Of a DNA stretch of 6,225 nucleotides, positions 1 through 5,900 are shown in pieces. Position 1 is the stretch's first letter; the number at the start of each line of letters is the position of its first letter. The stretch spans positions 1 to 6,225 of the forward strand of contig VERC01000144.1 in assembly GCA_018882825.1 (NCBI GenBank), written 5' to 3'. A program made the position numbers and the translations under genes. The stretch comes from Acidimicrobiia bacterium. GTDB lineage: Bacteria; Actinomycetota; Acidimicrobiia; Acidimicrobiales; Acidimicrobilacustridaceae. The notes beneath the pieces were generated by a model, which was not told where the DNA came from, ran no database searches, and worked only from the letters and a program-made list of their open reading frames with translations.

Positions 1-305
1 AGGTGCCGCTCAACTTCCTCAACCCCCGACCGGGTACGCCGTTCGCCGGTCTGCCGCTCACCGAACCGCTGGAGGCGATCCGCTGGATCTCGTTGTTCCG
101 CCTCGGTCTGCCCTCGGTGATCCTGCGGTACGCCGGCGGTCGCGAGGTCACCTTGCGCGAACTTCAGGCCATGGGTCTGACCTCGGGCATCAATGCGCTC
201 ATCGTGGGCAACTACCTCACCACTCTGGGGCGTTCGCCGAACGAGGACCTGCAGATGCTGGAGGACCTCCACATGCCGATCGGTGCGTTGTCCAAGGCCA
301 TCTAG
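1..305 (+). CDS. bioB: Biotin synthase BioB, C-terminal part (5' end outside window)
   Basis: This is the last ~100 residues of biotin synthase, the radical-SAM enzyme that inserts sulfur into dethiobiotin to make biotin in the cytoplasm. The reading frame is already open at the window edge. The GTG at position 3 is an internal valine ([13 protein letters not shown]), not a start. Visible family landmarks, numbered from that valine, are [10 protein letters not shown] (4-13), LRYAGGRE (41-48), [16 protein letters not shown] (62-77) and a normal C-terminal tail ending [10 protein letters not shown]. The arginine in LRYAGGRE lies where E. coli BioB carries its unusual Arg ligand to the [2Fe-2S] cluster; that alignment is from memory. 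The radical-SAM CxxxCxxC motif and other cluster cysteines lie upstream, outside the window. The TAG stop overlaps the GTG of the next gene by one base, so the two are very probably co-transcribed and translationally coupled. Confidence 0.95.
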   Translation, partial: VPLNFLNPRPGTPFAGLPLTEPLEAIRWISLFRLGLPSVILRYAGGREVTLRELQAMGLTSGINALIVGNYLTTLGRSPNEDLQMLEDLHMPIGALSKAI

Positions 306-490
306 TGGCTGACGCGTTCTGCCGCTGGTGCGGGACGCGCACCGACGATCACCCGGCGGTCGCGTGTCGACGTGAACTCGACCCGCCCCGGTTCTGCCCC
401 GAGTGCGGACGGCGCATGCGCGTGACCGTGCACACCGCCGGGTACGAGGCCGTGTGCCGCGATCACGGGCTCATGGCCGTGGCGGACTGA
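305..490 (+). CDS. bsaP: Biotin synthase auxiliary protein BsaP
   Basis: A 61-residue cysteine-rich protein directly after bioB (TAGTG stop/start overlap; weak AAGG at 294-297, 7 nt before the GTG). Cysteines are arranged as C6-x2-C9, C21, C31-x2-C34, C51, with H54 in a CRDHG motif. The core ELDPPRFCPECGRRM, then a short beta-like stretch and CxxHG, matches what I recall of the actinobacterial protein BsaP (Rv1590 in Mycobacterium tuberculosis). There it is encoded beside bioB and is required for BioB to convert dethiobiotin to biotin. The residues could bind a metal or Fe-S cluster; the sequence alone does not say which. Position, size and motif all agree with BsaP. The alternative is an unrelated zinc-ribbon protein, which I consider less likely given the bioB linkage. 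By inference, the BioB encoded here is of the BsaP-dependent type. Confidence 0.87.
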   Translation: MADAFCRWCGTRTDDHPAVACRRELDPPRFCPECGRRMRVTVHTAGYEAVCRDHGLMAVAD

Positions 491-495
491 ATCGG

Positions 496-1755
496 TCAGG
501 ACTTCCCGCAGCTCTGGACCACGGCACCCGGGGGCTGCAACGGGTCGGGCATGGGTGCACCGGCGAACCGGTCGCCGATCCACGTCATCATCGACGGGAA
601 CGACGGCGTGATCACCCCGGCGTGCGATTGGCCGGCGAACACCCATCGCTGCTCGACCTGCCCGATGGTGCACAACTGGTCGAACAGGAGCGCGGAGGAC
701 GCCACCGGGATCTGTTCGTCGTTGCCGCCGTGGATGATGAGCAACGGGTCGGGCAGCGGGGTGGTGAAGGTGCCCGGGTCGTTGTCGCGCAGCAACTGGT
801 TCCACGAGGGGACCTTCGCCGGATCGGCCTTCTGCAACTTGGTGAAGTCGAGTCCGGCGGCGGCCTTGGACAGATCGCCCGAGCACAGCGAGTCGACCTT
901 GCCGATGAACTCGATCCCCTCGGGCTGGAGCACCAGTGAGAGATCGGCCTTGTCGTCGCCGTAGGCGGCGTTCATGGCCGCGGCCACCATGGCGATGTAG
1001 TGCTTGTACGGACTGGTCTGCAGCGCGGCGTTGATGAGCAGCAGTTGCGACGGAGGTGCGCCGGCAACGGTGGCCACCAACTTCAGCTCGGGCGCGTACG
1101 ACCCGGCGATGTGACCGGCGAACATCGCCGCGTGACCGCCCTGCGAGTGACCCCACACGACATAGCGCGTCGACGCGTTGGCGCCCAGGAACGACTGCGC
1201 GGTGCGCACGATGTCGAGCACGCCATGGGCCTGGCTCTCACCGACGATGTAGGGGTGCAGCCCCGGTGTGCCCAGCCCCTCGTAGTCGGTGGCCACGACG
1301 AGGTAGCCGGCATCGAGGAGTCCGTTGGCCAACTGCACGGTGCCCGCGGCGTCGAGCGACGGCGCGCAGGCGTCGGCCATGCCCGTGGTGCCGTGCGCCC
1401 AGGTGATGACGGGCCATCCGCCAGCCGGGGCGGTGCCCCTGGGGATGGCGATGAGTCCGGTGACCGGGATGTCGCGGCCGTCGACCGCCGTCGAGTGGTA
1501 CATGACCCGCGACATCGTGCCGTTCAGTCCGGCGACCTCGACCGGTTCGGAGGCGATGAGCTGACCGGGCTTCCCCTTCGGCAGTGGATCGGGCACGCCG
1601 TAGAAGGCGGGGAGACCGGGCGAGCCCACGACGGTGGCGGTCGTGGTCGATGACGATCCCGACGACGAGCACGCCGACAGCAACGCCGCGGCGGCGAGGG
1701 CGACGGCGGCGAGGGCCCGCAGGCGCCGGGGACGGGTTGACGAGTGGCTGTGCAT
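496..1755 (-). CDS. Secreted lipoprotein lipase, LIP (CALA-like) alpha/beta-hydrolase family
   Basis: A 419-residue extracytoplasmic esterase/lipase predicted to cleave acylglycerol or other ester lipids outside the cell. The ATG at 1755 is preferred over an upstream in-frame ATG at 1812 because it gives a compact lipoprotein signal peptide: basic RPRRLR (8-13), a hydrophobic Ala/Leu run (14-26) and lipobox LSAC with Cys29 as the lipidated residue, then a Ser/Thr/Gly-rich tether (30-41). Catalytic features visible are WAHGTTG (119-125, oxyanion hole region), DYEGLGTPG (157-165), the nucleophile elbow GHSQGG (Ser204), the acid in HGGNDEQIP (Asp346) and the His in GQSHAGV (His378). This combination is typical of the PF03583 secretory lipase family, which includes Candida antarctica lipase A. 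The region between ~230 and 320 probably forms the lid/cap. Cys130, 291, 362 and 416 could form disulfides. It is convergent with bsaP (5 bp apart) and divergent from ftsK. The substrate cannot be read from sequence. Confidence 0.9.
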   Translation of the reverse strand: MHSHSSTRPRRLRALAAVALAAAALLSACSSSGSSSTTTATVVGSPGLPAFYGVPDPLPKGKPGQLIASEPVEVAGLNGTMSRVMYHSTAVDGRDIPVTGLIAIPRGTAPAGGWPVITWAHGTTGMADACAPSLDAAGTVQLANGLLDAGYLVVATDYEGLGTPGLHPYIVGESQAHGVLDIVRTAQSFLGANASTRYVVWGHSQGGHAAMFAGHIAGSYAPELKLVATVAGAPPSQLLLINAALQTSPYKHYIAMVAAAMNAAYGDDKADLSLVLQPEGIEFIGKVDSLCSGDLSKAAAGLDFTKLQKADPAKVPSWNQLLRDNDPGTFTTPLPDPLLIIHGGNDEQIPVASSALLFDQLCTIGQVEQRWVFAGQSHAGVITPSFPSMMTWIGDRFAGAPMPDPLQPPGAVVQSCGKS

Positions 1756-1762
1756 GACGGCG

Positions 1763-1768
1763 ACCGTA
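1763..1768 (-). promoter_or_regulatory. Candidate -10 box TACGGT for the lipase gene
   Basis: On the minus strand TACGGT fits the actinobacterial TANNNT -10 pattern and ends 7 nt before the ATG at 1755. Transcription would then start at or next to the A of the ATG, giving a leaderless mRNA. No Shine-Dalgarno sequence is seen before this ATG, which agrees with that reading. No convincing -35 box is visible. Confidence 0.4.
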
Positions 1769-1831
1769 GTGGCCGGCCGGGTTCCGGGACCGGGTTCGCG
1801 GTGGTTCCACATCCCGACCCGGCCGGAGCGG

Positions 1832-1837
1832 TACCCT
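1832..1837 (+). promoter_or_regulatory. Candidate -10 box TACCCT for ftsK
   Basis: TACCCT fits TANNNT and lies in the 126-bp region between the divergent lipase and ftsK starts. From here transcription would begin near 1844. That leaves either a short leader of about 38 nt before the preferred GTG at 1882, or an almost leaderless transcript at the alternative in-frame GTG at 1843. No clear -35 element is present at the expected distance. Confidence 0.35.
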
Positions 1838-1881
1838 TCCGAGTGGCGAGCGGAGCCGGGGCCGAAGGAACGCGTACGCCT

Positions 1882-4341
1882 GTGGCCACCAAATCACCGA
1901 CCCGATCCGGCTCCAAGAGTTCGAGGACCTCGCCGACCCGCGCCCGGTCTTCGAAAGCCAGGTCCTCGAAGCCGAGAGCCTCGCGTTCGGCTGCGCCCAA
2001 GGGACGCTCGGCGTCCTCGGCCCGTCCTCCCGCGCCCGGTCCGGTGCGCGATGCCTTCACCGGTCACGGGCACGATGTCTGGGGCGTGGCCTGCATCGCC
2101 CTCGGCCTGTTGCTCGGACTCGGTGTCTACGTCGATCTGGCCGGACCGCTCGGCCGGGGACTGGCCGAGGTGGCCGGTCTGCTGGTCGGCGGGCTCCGGG
2201 TGATCCTGCCCGTGGTGCTGGTGGTGACCGGCATCGTCCTGTTGCGCGGGCCGCGCGACGAGGTCACCGAGCGGCGAATGACCGCCCGGCGCGTGGCCGT
2301 CGGTACCGTGCTCGGTCTGCTGGCCGTGGCCGGTCTGCTGCACCTGGCCCAGGGTCGCCCCGAGTTCGGCGCGCCGCTGGCCGACTTCATCGCCGCCGGC
2401 GGCTACGTCGGCGCCGCCCTCGGCGTGCCGCTGGAACGGGCGCTGGCGGTGGTCGGCGCGGCACTGGTCCTCGCTGCGCTGGTGGTGGTGGCGCTCGTGG
2501 TGGCCACCGGCATCACCGTGCGTACTGCGGCTCGGCGCGCCGCCGATGGCATGCGGCCGGTGCAGTCGGCCGTGCGCCGGTCGGTCGGCTCCCTGTTCGA
2601 ACTCGACGAGTCCGATCGTGCCGGGAACCCCGACTCGCTCGACGACTCGCCGGTGCCCATCCTCTACGACGGGACCGTGCTCGACGTCGACGGCGAACCG
2701 ATGCTGGCCGAGCTCGTCGATCCCGACGGTGAACCGATCGACGCTTTCGACGACTCGGAGTTGTTGTTCGTGGCCGGGTCCGACGACGAGCCCGTCGACG
2801 AACTCGACATCCACGTTCCCGACATCGAGCCGGTCGCCGGCGAGCAACTCACCATGCCCGTGCCACCCGAGCGGGCCGTGGCGTGGAAGCTCCCGCCGCT
2901 GCGGATGCTCGAGCGCTCCACCGCCCATGCGGTCGACAAGCGGCGGGTCGAGGATCGGGGGCGTGTGCTGGAGGCGTCATTGGCCGAGCACGGGGTGCAG
3001 ACCCGACTGGTGGGCATGGTGGTCGGTCCCACCGTCACCCGCTACGAGCTGGAGCTCCTGCCCGGCGTGAAGGTGTCGCGGGTGACGAGCCTCCACAAGG
3101 ACATCGCCTACGCCATGGCCTCGCCCGACGTGCGCATCCTCGCCCCCATACCGGGCAAGCAGGCCATCGGGGTCGAGGTCCCCAACGACGATCGCCAACT
3201 CGTCGCCGTGGGCGACATCCTCGCCTCGCCCGAGGCCAAGGCGGCCCGCAATCCGCTCGAGGTGGCCATCGGTCGCGACATCAACGGCCGGGCCGTCCTC
3301 GCCGATCTGGCCAGGATGCCTCATCTCCTCATCGCCGGCGCCACCGGTGCCGGCAAGTCGTCGTGCATCAACTCGCTGATCACCTCGATCCTCATGCGAT
3401 CGACCCCCGACCAGGTGCGCATGATCCTCATCGATCCCAAGCGGGTGGAACTGGGCCAGTACAACCGTCTTCCCCATCTGCTGACCCAGGTGGTGACCAA
3501 CCCCAAGAAGGCGGCCAACGCACTGTCGTGGGCGGTCAAGGAGATGGAGCGTCGCTACGACCTCCTGTCGGAGGTGGGCTTCCGCGACATCGACGGCTAC
3601 AACCAGGCCTTCGACCGCGGCGAGGTCGTCGATCGTCCCGAACTCGGGCTCGAGTACCACCGGCTCCCGTACATCCTCATCGTGGTCGACGAGTTGAACG
3701 ACCTCATGATGGTGGCGGCCCGCGACGTGGAGGAGTCGATCTGCCGCATCGCCCAGATGGCCCGCGCGGTGGGCATCCACCTCGTGCTCGCCACGCAGCG
3801 TCCGTCGGTCAACGTCATCACCGGTGTGATCAAGGCCAACGTGCCGGCCCGACTGGCCTTCGCCGTGTCGAGCCTCGCCGATTCGCGGGTGATCCTCGAT
3901 CAGGGTGGCGCCGAGAAACTGCTCGGGCGCGGTGACATGTTGCTGCTCGGTCCGTCCTCGTCGGTGGCCCAGCGCATCCAGGGGTCGTGGGTCACCGAGG
4001 ACGAGGTGCGCAGCGTCGTGGCCCATTGGCGCACGCAGTCACCCGACATCGTCTACGACGACTCCACCGTGCAGGGATCCGAGGATCAGGGCGGCTCGTC
4101 CGTCGGTGGCGCCGGCAGCAGCGGTGACGACGACGACGACGATCTGCTGCGACAGGCCATGGAGTTGGTGGTGCGATCGCAACTGGGCTCGACCTCCATG
4201 CTGCAACGCAAGTTGCGGGTCGGGTTCGCCCGCGCCGGTCGCCTCATGGACCTGCTGGAACAGCGCGGGGTCGTCGGACCGTCCGAGGGCTCGAAGGCGC
4301 GCGCCGTGCTCATGACCCCCGAGGAACTCGACGCGCTGTAG
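1882..4341 (+). CDS. ftsK: DNA translocase FtsK/SpoIIIE
   Basis: An 819-residue ATP-driven DNA pump of the division septum, which clears chromosome ends through the closing septum and aids XerC/D resolution in studied bacteria. In order: a basic Ser/Arg/Lys-rich tail (1-57), four likely membrane spans (~65-84, 97-122, 138-155, 188-213), an acidic linker (~240-325), then the RecA-like motor with Walker A GATGAGKS (486-493), Walker B IVVDE (600-604) and ATQRPS (637-642), followed by the family signature around [17 protein letters not shown] Gly/Ser/Asp linker with six aspartates (749-754) leads to the gamma winged-helix domain (~755-819; [15 protein letters not shown]), which in known FtsKs reads polar DNA motifs. 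The GTG at 1882 (VATKSPTRS) is chosen because GC at third codon positions rises from here; GAAGGA at 1864-1869 is a weak, distant RBS. GTG 1843 is the main alternative. The Walker B context reads DELNDLMM where relatives usually have DE(F/L)ADLMM. The stop lies 7 bp from the convergent HNH gene. Confidence 0.96.
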   Translation: MATKSPTRSGSKSSRTSPTRARSSKARSSKPRASRSAAPKGRSASSARPPAPGPVRDAFTGHGHDVWGVACIALGLLLGLGVYVDLAGPLGRGLAEVAGLLVGGLRVILPVVLVVTGIVLLRGPRDEVTERRMTARRVAVGTVLGLLAVAGLLHLAQGRPEFGAPLADFIAAGGYVGAALGVPLERALAVVGAALVLAALVVVALVVATGITVRTAARRAADGMRPVQSAVRRSVGSLFELDESDRAGNPDSLDDSPVPILYDGTVLDVDGEPMLAELVDPDGEPIDAFDDSELLFVAGSDDEPVDELDIHVPDIEPVAGEQLTMPVPPERAVAWKLPPLRMLERSTAHAVDKRRVEDRGRVLEASLAEHGVQTRLVGMVVGPTVTRYELELLPGVKVSRVTSLHKDIAYAMASPDVRILAPIPGKQAIGVEVPNDDRQLVAVGDILASPEAKAARNPLEVAIGRDINGRAVLADLARMPHLLIAGATGAGKSSCINSLITSILMRSTPDQVRMILIDPKRVELGQYNRLPHLLTQVVTNPKKAANALSWAVKEMERRYDLLSEVGFRDIDGYNQAFDRGEVVDRPELGLEYHRLPYILIVVDELNDLMMVAARDVEESICRIAQMARAVGIHLVLATQRPSVNVITGVIKANVPARLAFAVSSLADSRVILDQGGAEKLLGRGDMLLLGPSSSVAQRIQGSWVTEDEVRSVVAHWRTQSPDIVYDDSTVQGSEDQGGSSVGGAGSSGDDDDDDLLRQAMELVVRSQLGSTSMLQRKLRVGFARAGRLMDLLEQRGVVGPSEGSKARAVLMTPEELDAL

Positions 4342-4348
4342 GGATCGG

Positions 4349-5686
4349 TCATCTCACCGGCCGTTCGAAGTGCATCCGCTCGGCGCGGTCGGGTGTGGTG
4401 GATCTCGTCCAGCCCCGGACCGAGTGCACGGTGAACACCGCCTGCTCGTCGAGTTCCATGCGGTGGCCGGCCCGGTGGAACTGTCGGTGGTGCGTGCCGC
4501 ACAGCAGCACCATCCGGTGGACGTCGGTGCGACCGCCCTCGATCCAGTGGTCGATGTGGTGCACGTCGCAGTGGCGCGGTCCGGCTCGACACCCGGGTGC
4601 TCGACAGTGCCGGTCGCGGGCGATCACGGCCCGACGCTGGGCCGGGGTGGCCGTCCGCACCTCCCGGCCCATCTCGAGGACCGTCGAGCCGCTGGTGAGC
4701 ACCCGTTGCACCACCGAGTCGCACCCGAGCGCCGCGATGGCCGAGGCATCGAGCACCAGGCCGTCGCTGGCCACGCCGTCGCCGTGCCGCCGCAGGGCCT
4801 CGGTGAACCATGCCGTCTCCATCGCCGACCACCCACGGGCGGCGGCCCGACGGGCGACGTCGTCGGCGGTGCGCACCCCGGCGCCGCGCAGCGCCGCCGC
4901 CCGCATCTCGTCGATGTCGATGGTGAGCAGCACGTGCGGGTGGAACCGACCGTGCTCTCCGGGACCCCGCCGGTGCCCGAGCGCGTACTGGGCCATCCCC
5001 ACCAGCGCGTCGGCCGTGCGTCCGGCCATCGTCCGCGGCGGTCCGATCGGTTCGCCGTCGTCGTCGACGGCATCGGGGACATCGAACACGCGCAGCGCTG
5101 CGGCCACGATCGCGGCGTCGGCGCCGTGCAGCACGCCGCTGATCGACAGTGACTGATCGAGCAGCGTGGCGGCGTACACGCCGGACGACCGTTCATCGAA
5201 GTCGCCCGGTCCGTCGTCGGACTCCGCGCACCGCACCCACTGGCGCAACGCCAGTTCGGTGTCACGGACGTCGAGCGGTGCCACCACCTCGATCACCGTC
5301 GCCGCGTCGTCGGCGAAGCGTCCGACGAACCGAGCGGGGATCGCCGTGACCATGGCGTCGACCTTGGCCCGCGACACCGCACCCGACCGCCACGCCGCGA
5401 CCACTGTCGGCCATGATCGGAGACGATCGATGCGCCGGGCCTCGAACGCCGCGTCGCGCCGGGACGATCCGCCCTCGTGCAGCAACCACGCACGCAGGGA
5501 GGTGGCGCCGTCATCGCGCCACCCCTCGTCGACATCGAACCGCACCTCGGTCTCGTGCACGATCGATTCGAGTCGCTCGATGAGGCTGCGCACCCGACGG
5601 AGACCGGCCCCGTCCGCCGGGACGGCACAGGTCGCCAGTCGGCCCACGGCCTCCTCGACCTCGGCCACCGCCACCTCGAAAAGCAT
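4349..5686 (-). CDS. DUF222 (13E12-type) HNH endonuclease-like protein
   Basis: A 445-residue protein of the actinobacterial DUF222-HNH family, whose role is generally unknown. The ATG at 5686 is supported by a strong GGGGAGG ribosome-binding site 5 nt upstream; the longer open frame would translate the tandem repeats and is rejected. Residues ~10-300 are the helical, Arg/Ala-rich DUF222 region (ATSLRAWLLHE at 61-71, GAVSRAKVDAM at 102-112, a TIDIDE strand at 255-260). The C-terminal HNH domain is at ~350-410: RDRHCRAPGC (Cys361, Cys366), CDVHHIDHW (Cys373, His376, His377, His380), GG at 384-385, then VLLCGTHH (Cys396, His399, His400). The position usually held by the asparagine of H-N-H (family pattern like TDxxNxVLLC) is Arg391 here, so nuclease activity is uncertain. 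The family includes the REP13E12 repeats of mycobacteria, which serve as the phiRv1 prophage insertion target. It lies opposite in strand to both neighbours, ftsK and rimO. Confidence 0.9.
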   Translation of the reverse strand: MLFEVAVAEVEEAVGRLATCAVPADGAGLRRVRSLIERLESIVHETEVRFDVDEGWRDDGATSLRAWLLHEGGSSRRDAAFEARRIDRLRSWPTVVAAWRSGAVSRAKVDAMVTAIPARFVGRFADDAATVIEVVAPLDVRDTELALRQWVRCAESDDGPGDFDERSSGVYAATLLDQSLSISGVLHGADAAIVAAALRVFDVPDAVDDDGEPIGPPRTMAGRTADALVGMAQYALGHRRGPGEHGRFHPHVLLTIDIDEMRAAALRGAGVRTADDVARRAAARGWSAMETAWFTEALRRHGDGVASDGLVLDASAIAALGCDSVVQRVLTSGSTVLEMGREVRTATPAQRRAVIARDRHCRAPGCRAGPRHCDVHHIDHWIEGGRTDVHRMVLLCGTHHRQFHRAGHRMELDEQAVFTVHSVRGWTRSTTPDRAERMHFERPVR

Positions 5687-5691
5687 CCCGA

Positions 5692-5698
5692 CCTCCCC
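5692..5698 (-). promoter_or_regulatory. Shine-Dalgarno site GGGGAGG of the HNH gene
   Basis: GGGGAGG on the minus strand, 5 nt before the ATG at 5686. It fixes the start of the HNH gene. It is the only strong ribosome-binding site in the window, and its 5' end overlaps the last two bases of the 12-bp tandem repeat array. Confidence 0.75.
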
Positions 5699-5744
5699 GA
5701 CTCGAACACCGACTCGAACACCGACTCGAACACCGATTCGAACA
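5697..5744 (+). repeat. Four tandem 12-bp repeats ahead of the HNH gene
   Basis: Unit CCGACTCGAACA (minus strand TGTTCGAGTCGG) is repeated four times head to tail at 5697-5708, 5709-5720, 5721-5732 and 5733-5744. The first three are identical and the fourth has one C-to-T change (CCGATTCGAACA). The array abuts the HNH ribosome-binding site and would lie in the 5' untranslated leader of that gene. Each unit contains TCGA and a GANTC site. Possible roles are an operator array for a repressor, an RNA leader element, or a simple slippage-prone repeat with no function. The unit length is a multiple of three, so the frame stays open through it. Confidence 0.95.
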
Positions 5745-5767
5745 GCGGACCGGCAGCGGACCGGGAA

Positions 5768-5825
5768 GTGGTGTCCCTCACTGCGGGGAAGTACGTCGGA
5801 CCGTACCCACCCCCTGTGACACCAC
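5768..5825. repeat. Nested inverted repeat between the HNH gene and rimO
   Basis: The outer arms GTGGTGTC (5768-5775) and GACACCAC (5818-5825) are perfect 8-bp complements. Inside them GTACG (5791-5795) and CGTAC (5802-5806) form a second palindrome around a 6-base centre, with GGGG (5785-5788) facing CCCC (5811-5814) in between. The two palindromes are nearly concentric. It lies in the divergent promoter region and no run of T follows, so an operator or a folded leader is more likely than a terminator. Confidence 0.5.
5800..5805 (-). promoter_or_regulatory. Candidate -10 box TACGGT for the HNH gene
   Basis: The minus-strand hexamer TACGGT is the same as the one proposed for the lipase gene. 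Here it is about 114 nt upstream of the HNH ATG and overlaps the right arm of the inner palindrome. If used, the transcript would carry a leader of roughly 107 nt containing all four 12-bp repeats, and a factor bound at the palindrome would block it. No -35 box is evident. Confidence 0.3.
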
Positions 5826-5888
5826 CCTCTTCCGCCGCCCGAACGCTCCACCCTCGGGCACCGGCCCGGCCCCCGCACCGCCGGTTCG

Positions 5889-5894
5889 TAGGAT
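5889..5894 (+). promoter_or_regulatory. Candidate -10 box TAGGAT for rimO
   Basis: TAGGAT fits TANNNT and ends 6 nt before the rimO ATG at 5901, which would place the transcription start on the A of the start codon (leaderless mRNA). The same bases include AGGA, which could instead be a Shine-Dalgarno site 7 nt before the ATG of a transcript that starts further upstream. Sequence alone does not decide between these readings. Confidence 0.4.
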
Positions 5895-5900
5895 GGTTCG

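Noticed and set aside
3..305. GTG at position 3 as the start of a short independent gene
   Set aside because: The encoded segment is the interior and C-terminus of biotin synthase, and the frame is open to the window edge.
491..498. ATCGGTCA shared by both convergent junctions (491-498 and 4344-4351)
   Set aside because: Only 8 bp, non-palindromic and overlapping stop codons; this is consistent with chance.
486..500. Terminator between bsaP and the lipase gene, and between ftsK and the HNH gene (4339-4352)
   Set aside because: The convergent gaps are only 5 and 7 bp and show no hairpin with a T run. Termination must occur inside the opposing genes or by Rho.
1894..4026. Long open frames on the minus strand (1894-2928, 2977-4026) and in other plus frames (2883-3935) across ftsK
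   Set aside because: Their translations are low-complexity Arg/His/Gly/Asp-rich with no recognisable domain. They lie wholly under a well-conserved ftsK, as expected for shadow frames in high-GC DNA.
5697..5744. CRISPR-like array
   Set aside because: The units are only 12 bp, directly adjacent with no spacers, and no cas gene is present.
5733..5750. tRNA T-arm resemblance (TTCGAATC on the minus strand) as a tRNA fragment or attachment site
   Set aside because: The motif arises from the tandem repeat, and there is no acceptor stem, anticodon arm or CCA region around it.
5687..5878. N-terminal extension of the HNH gene to 5878, translating the repeats as an RVGV-type tract
   Set aside because: A strong ribosome-binding site sits 5 nt before the ATG at 5686, family similarity starts there, and the extension is low-complexity.
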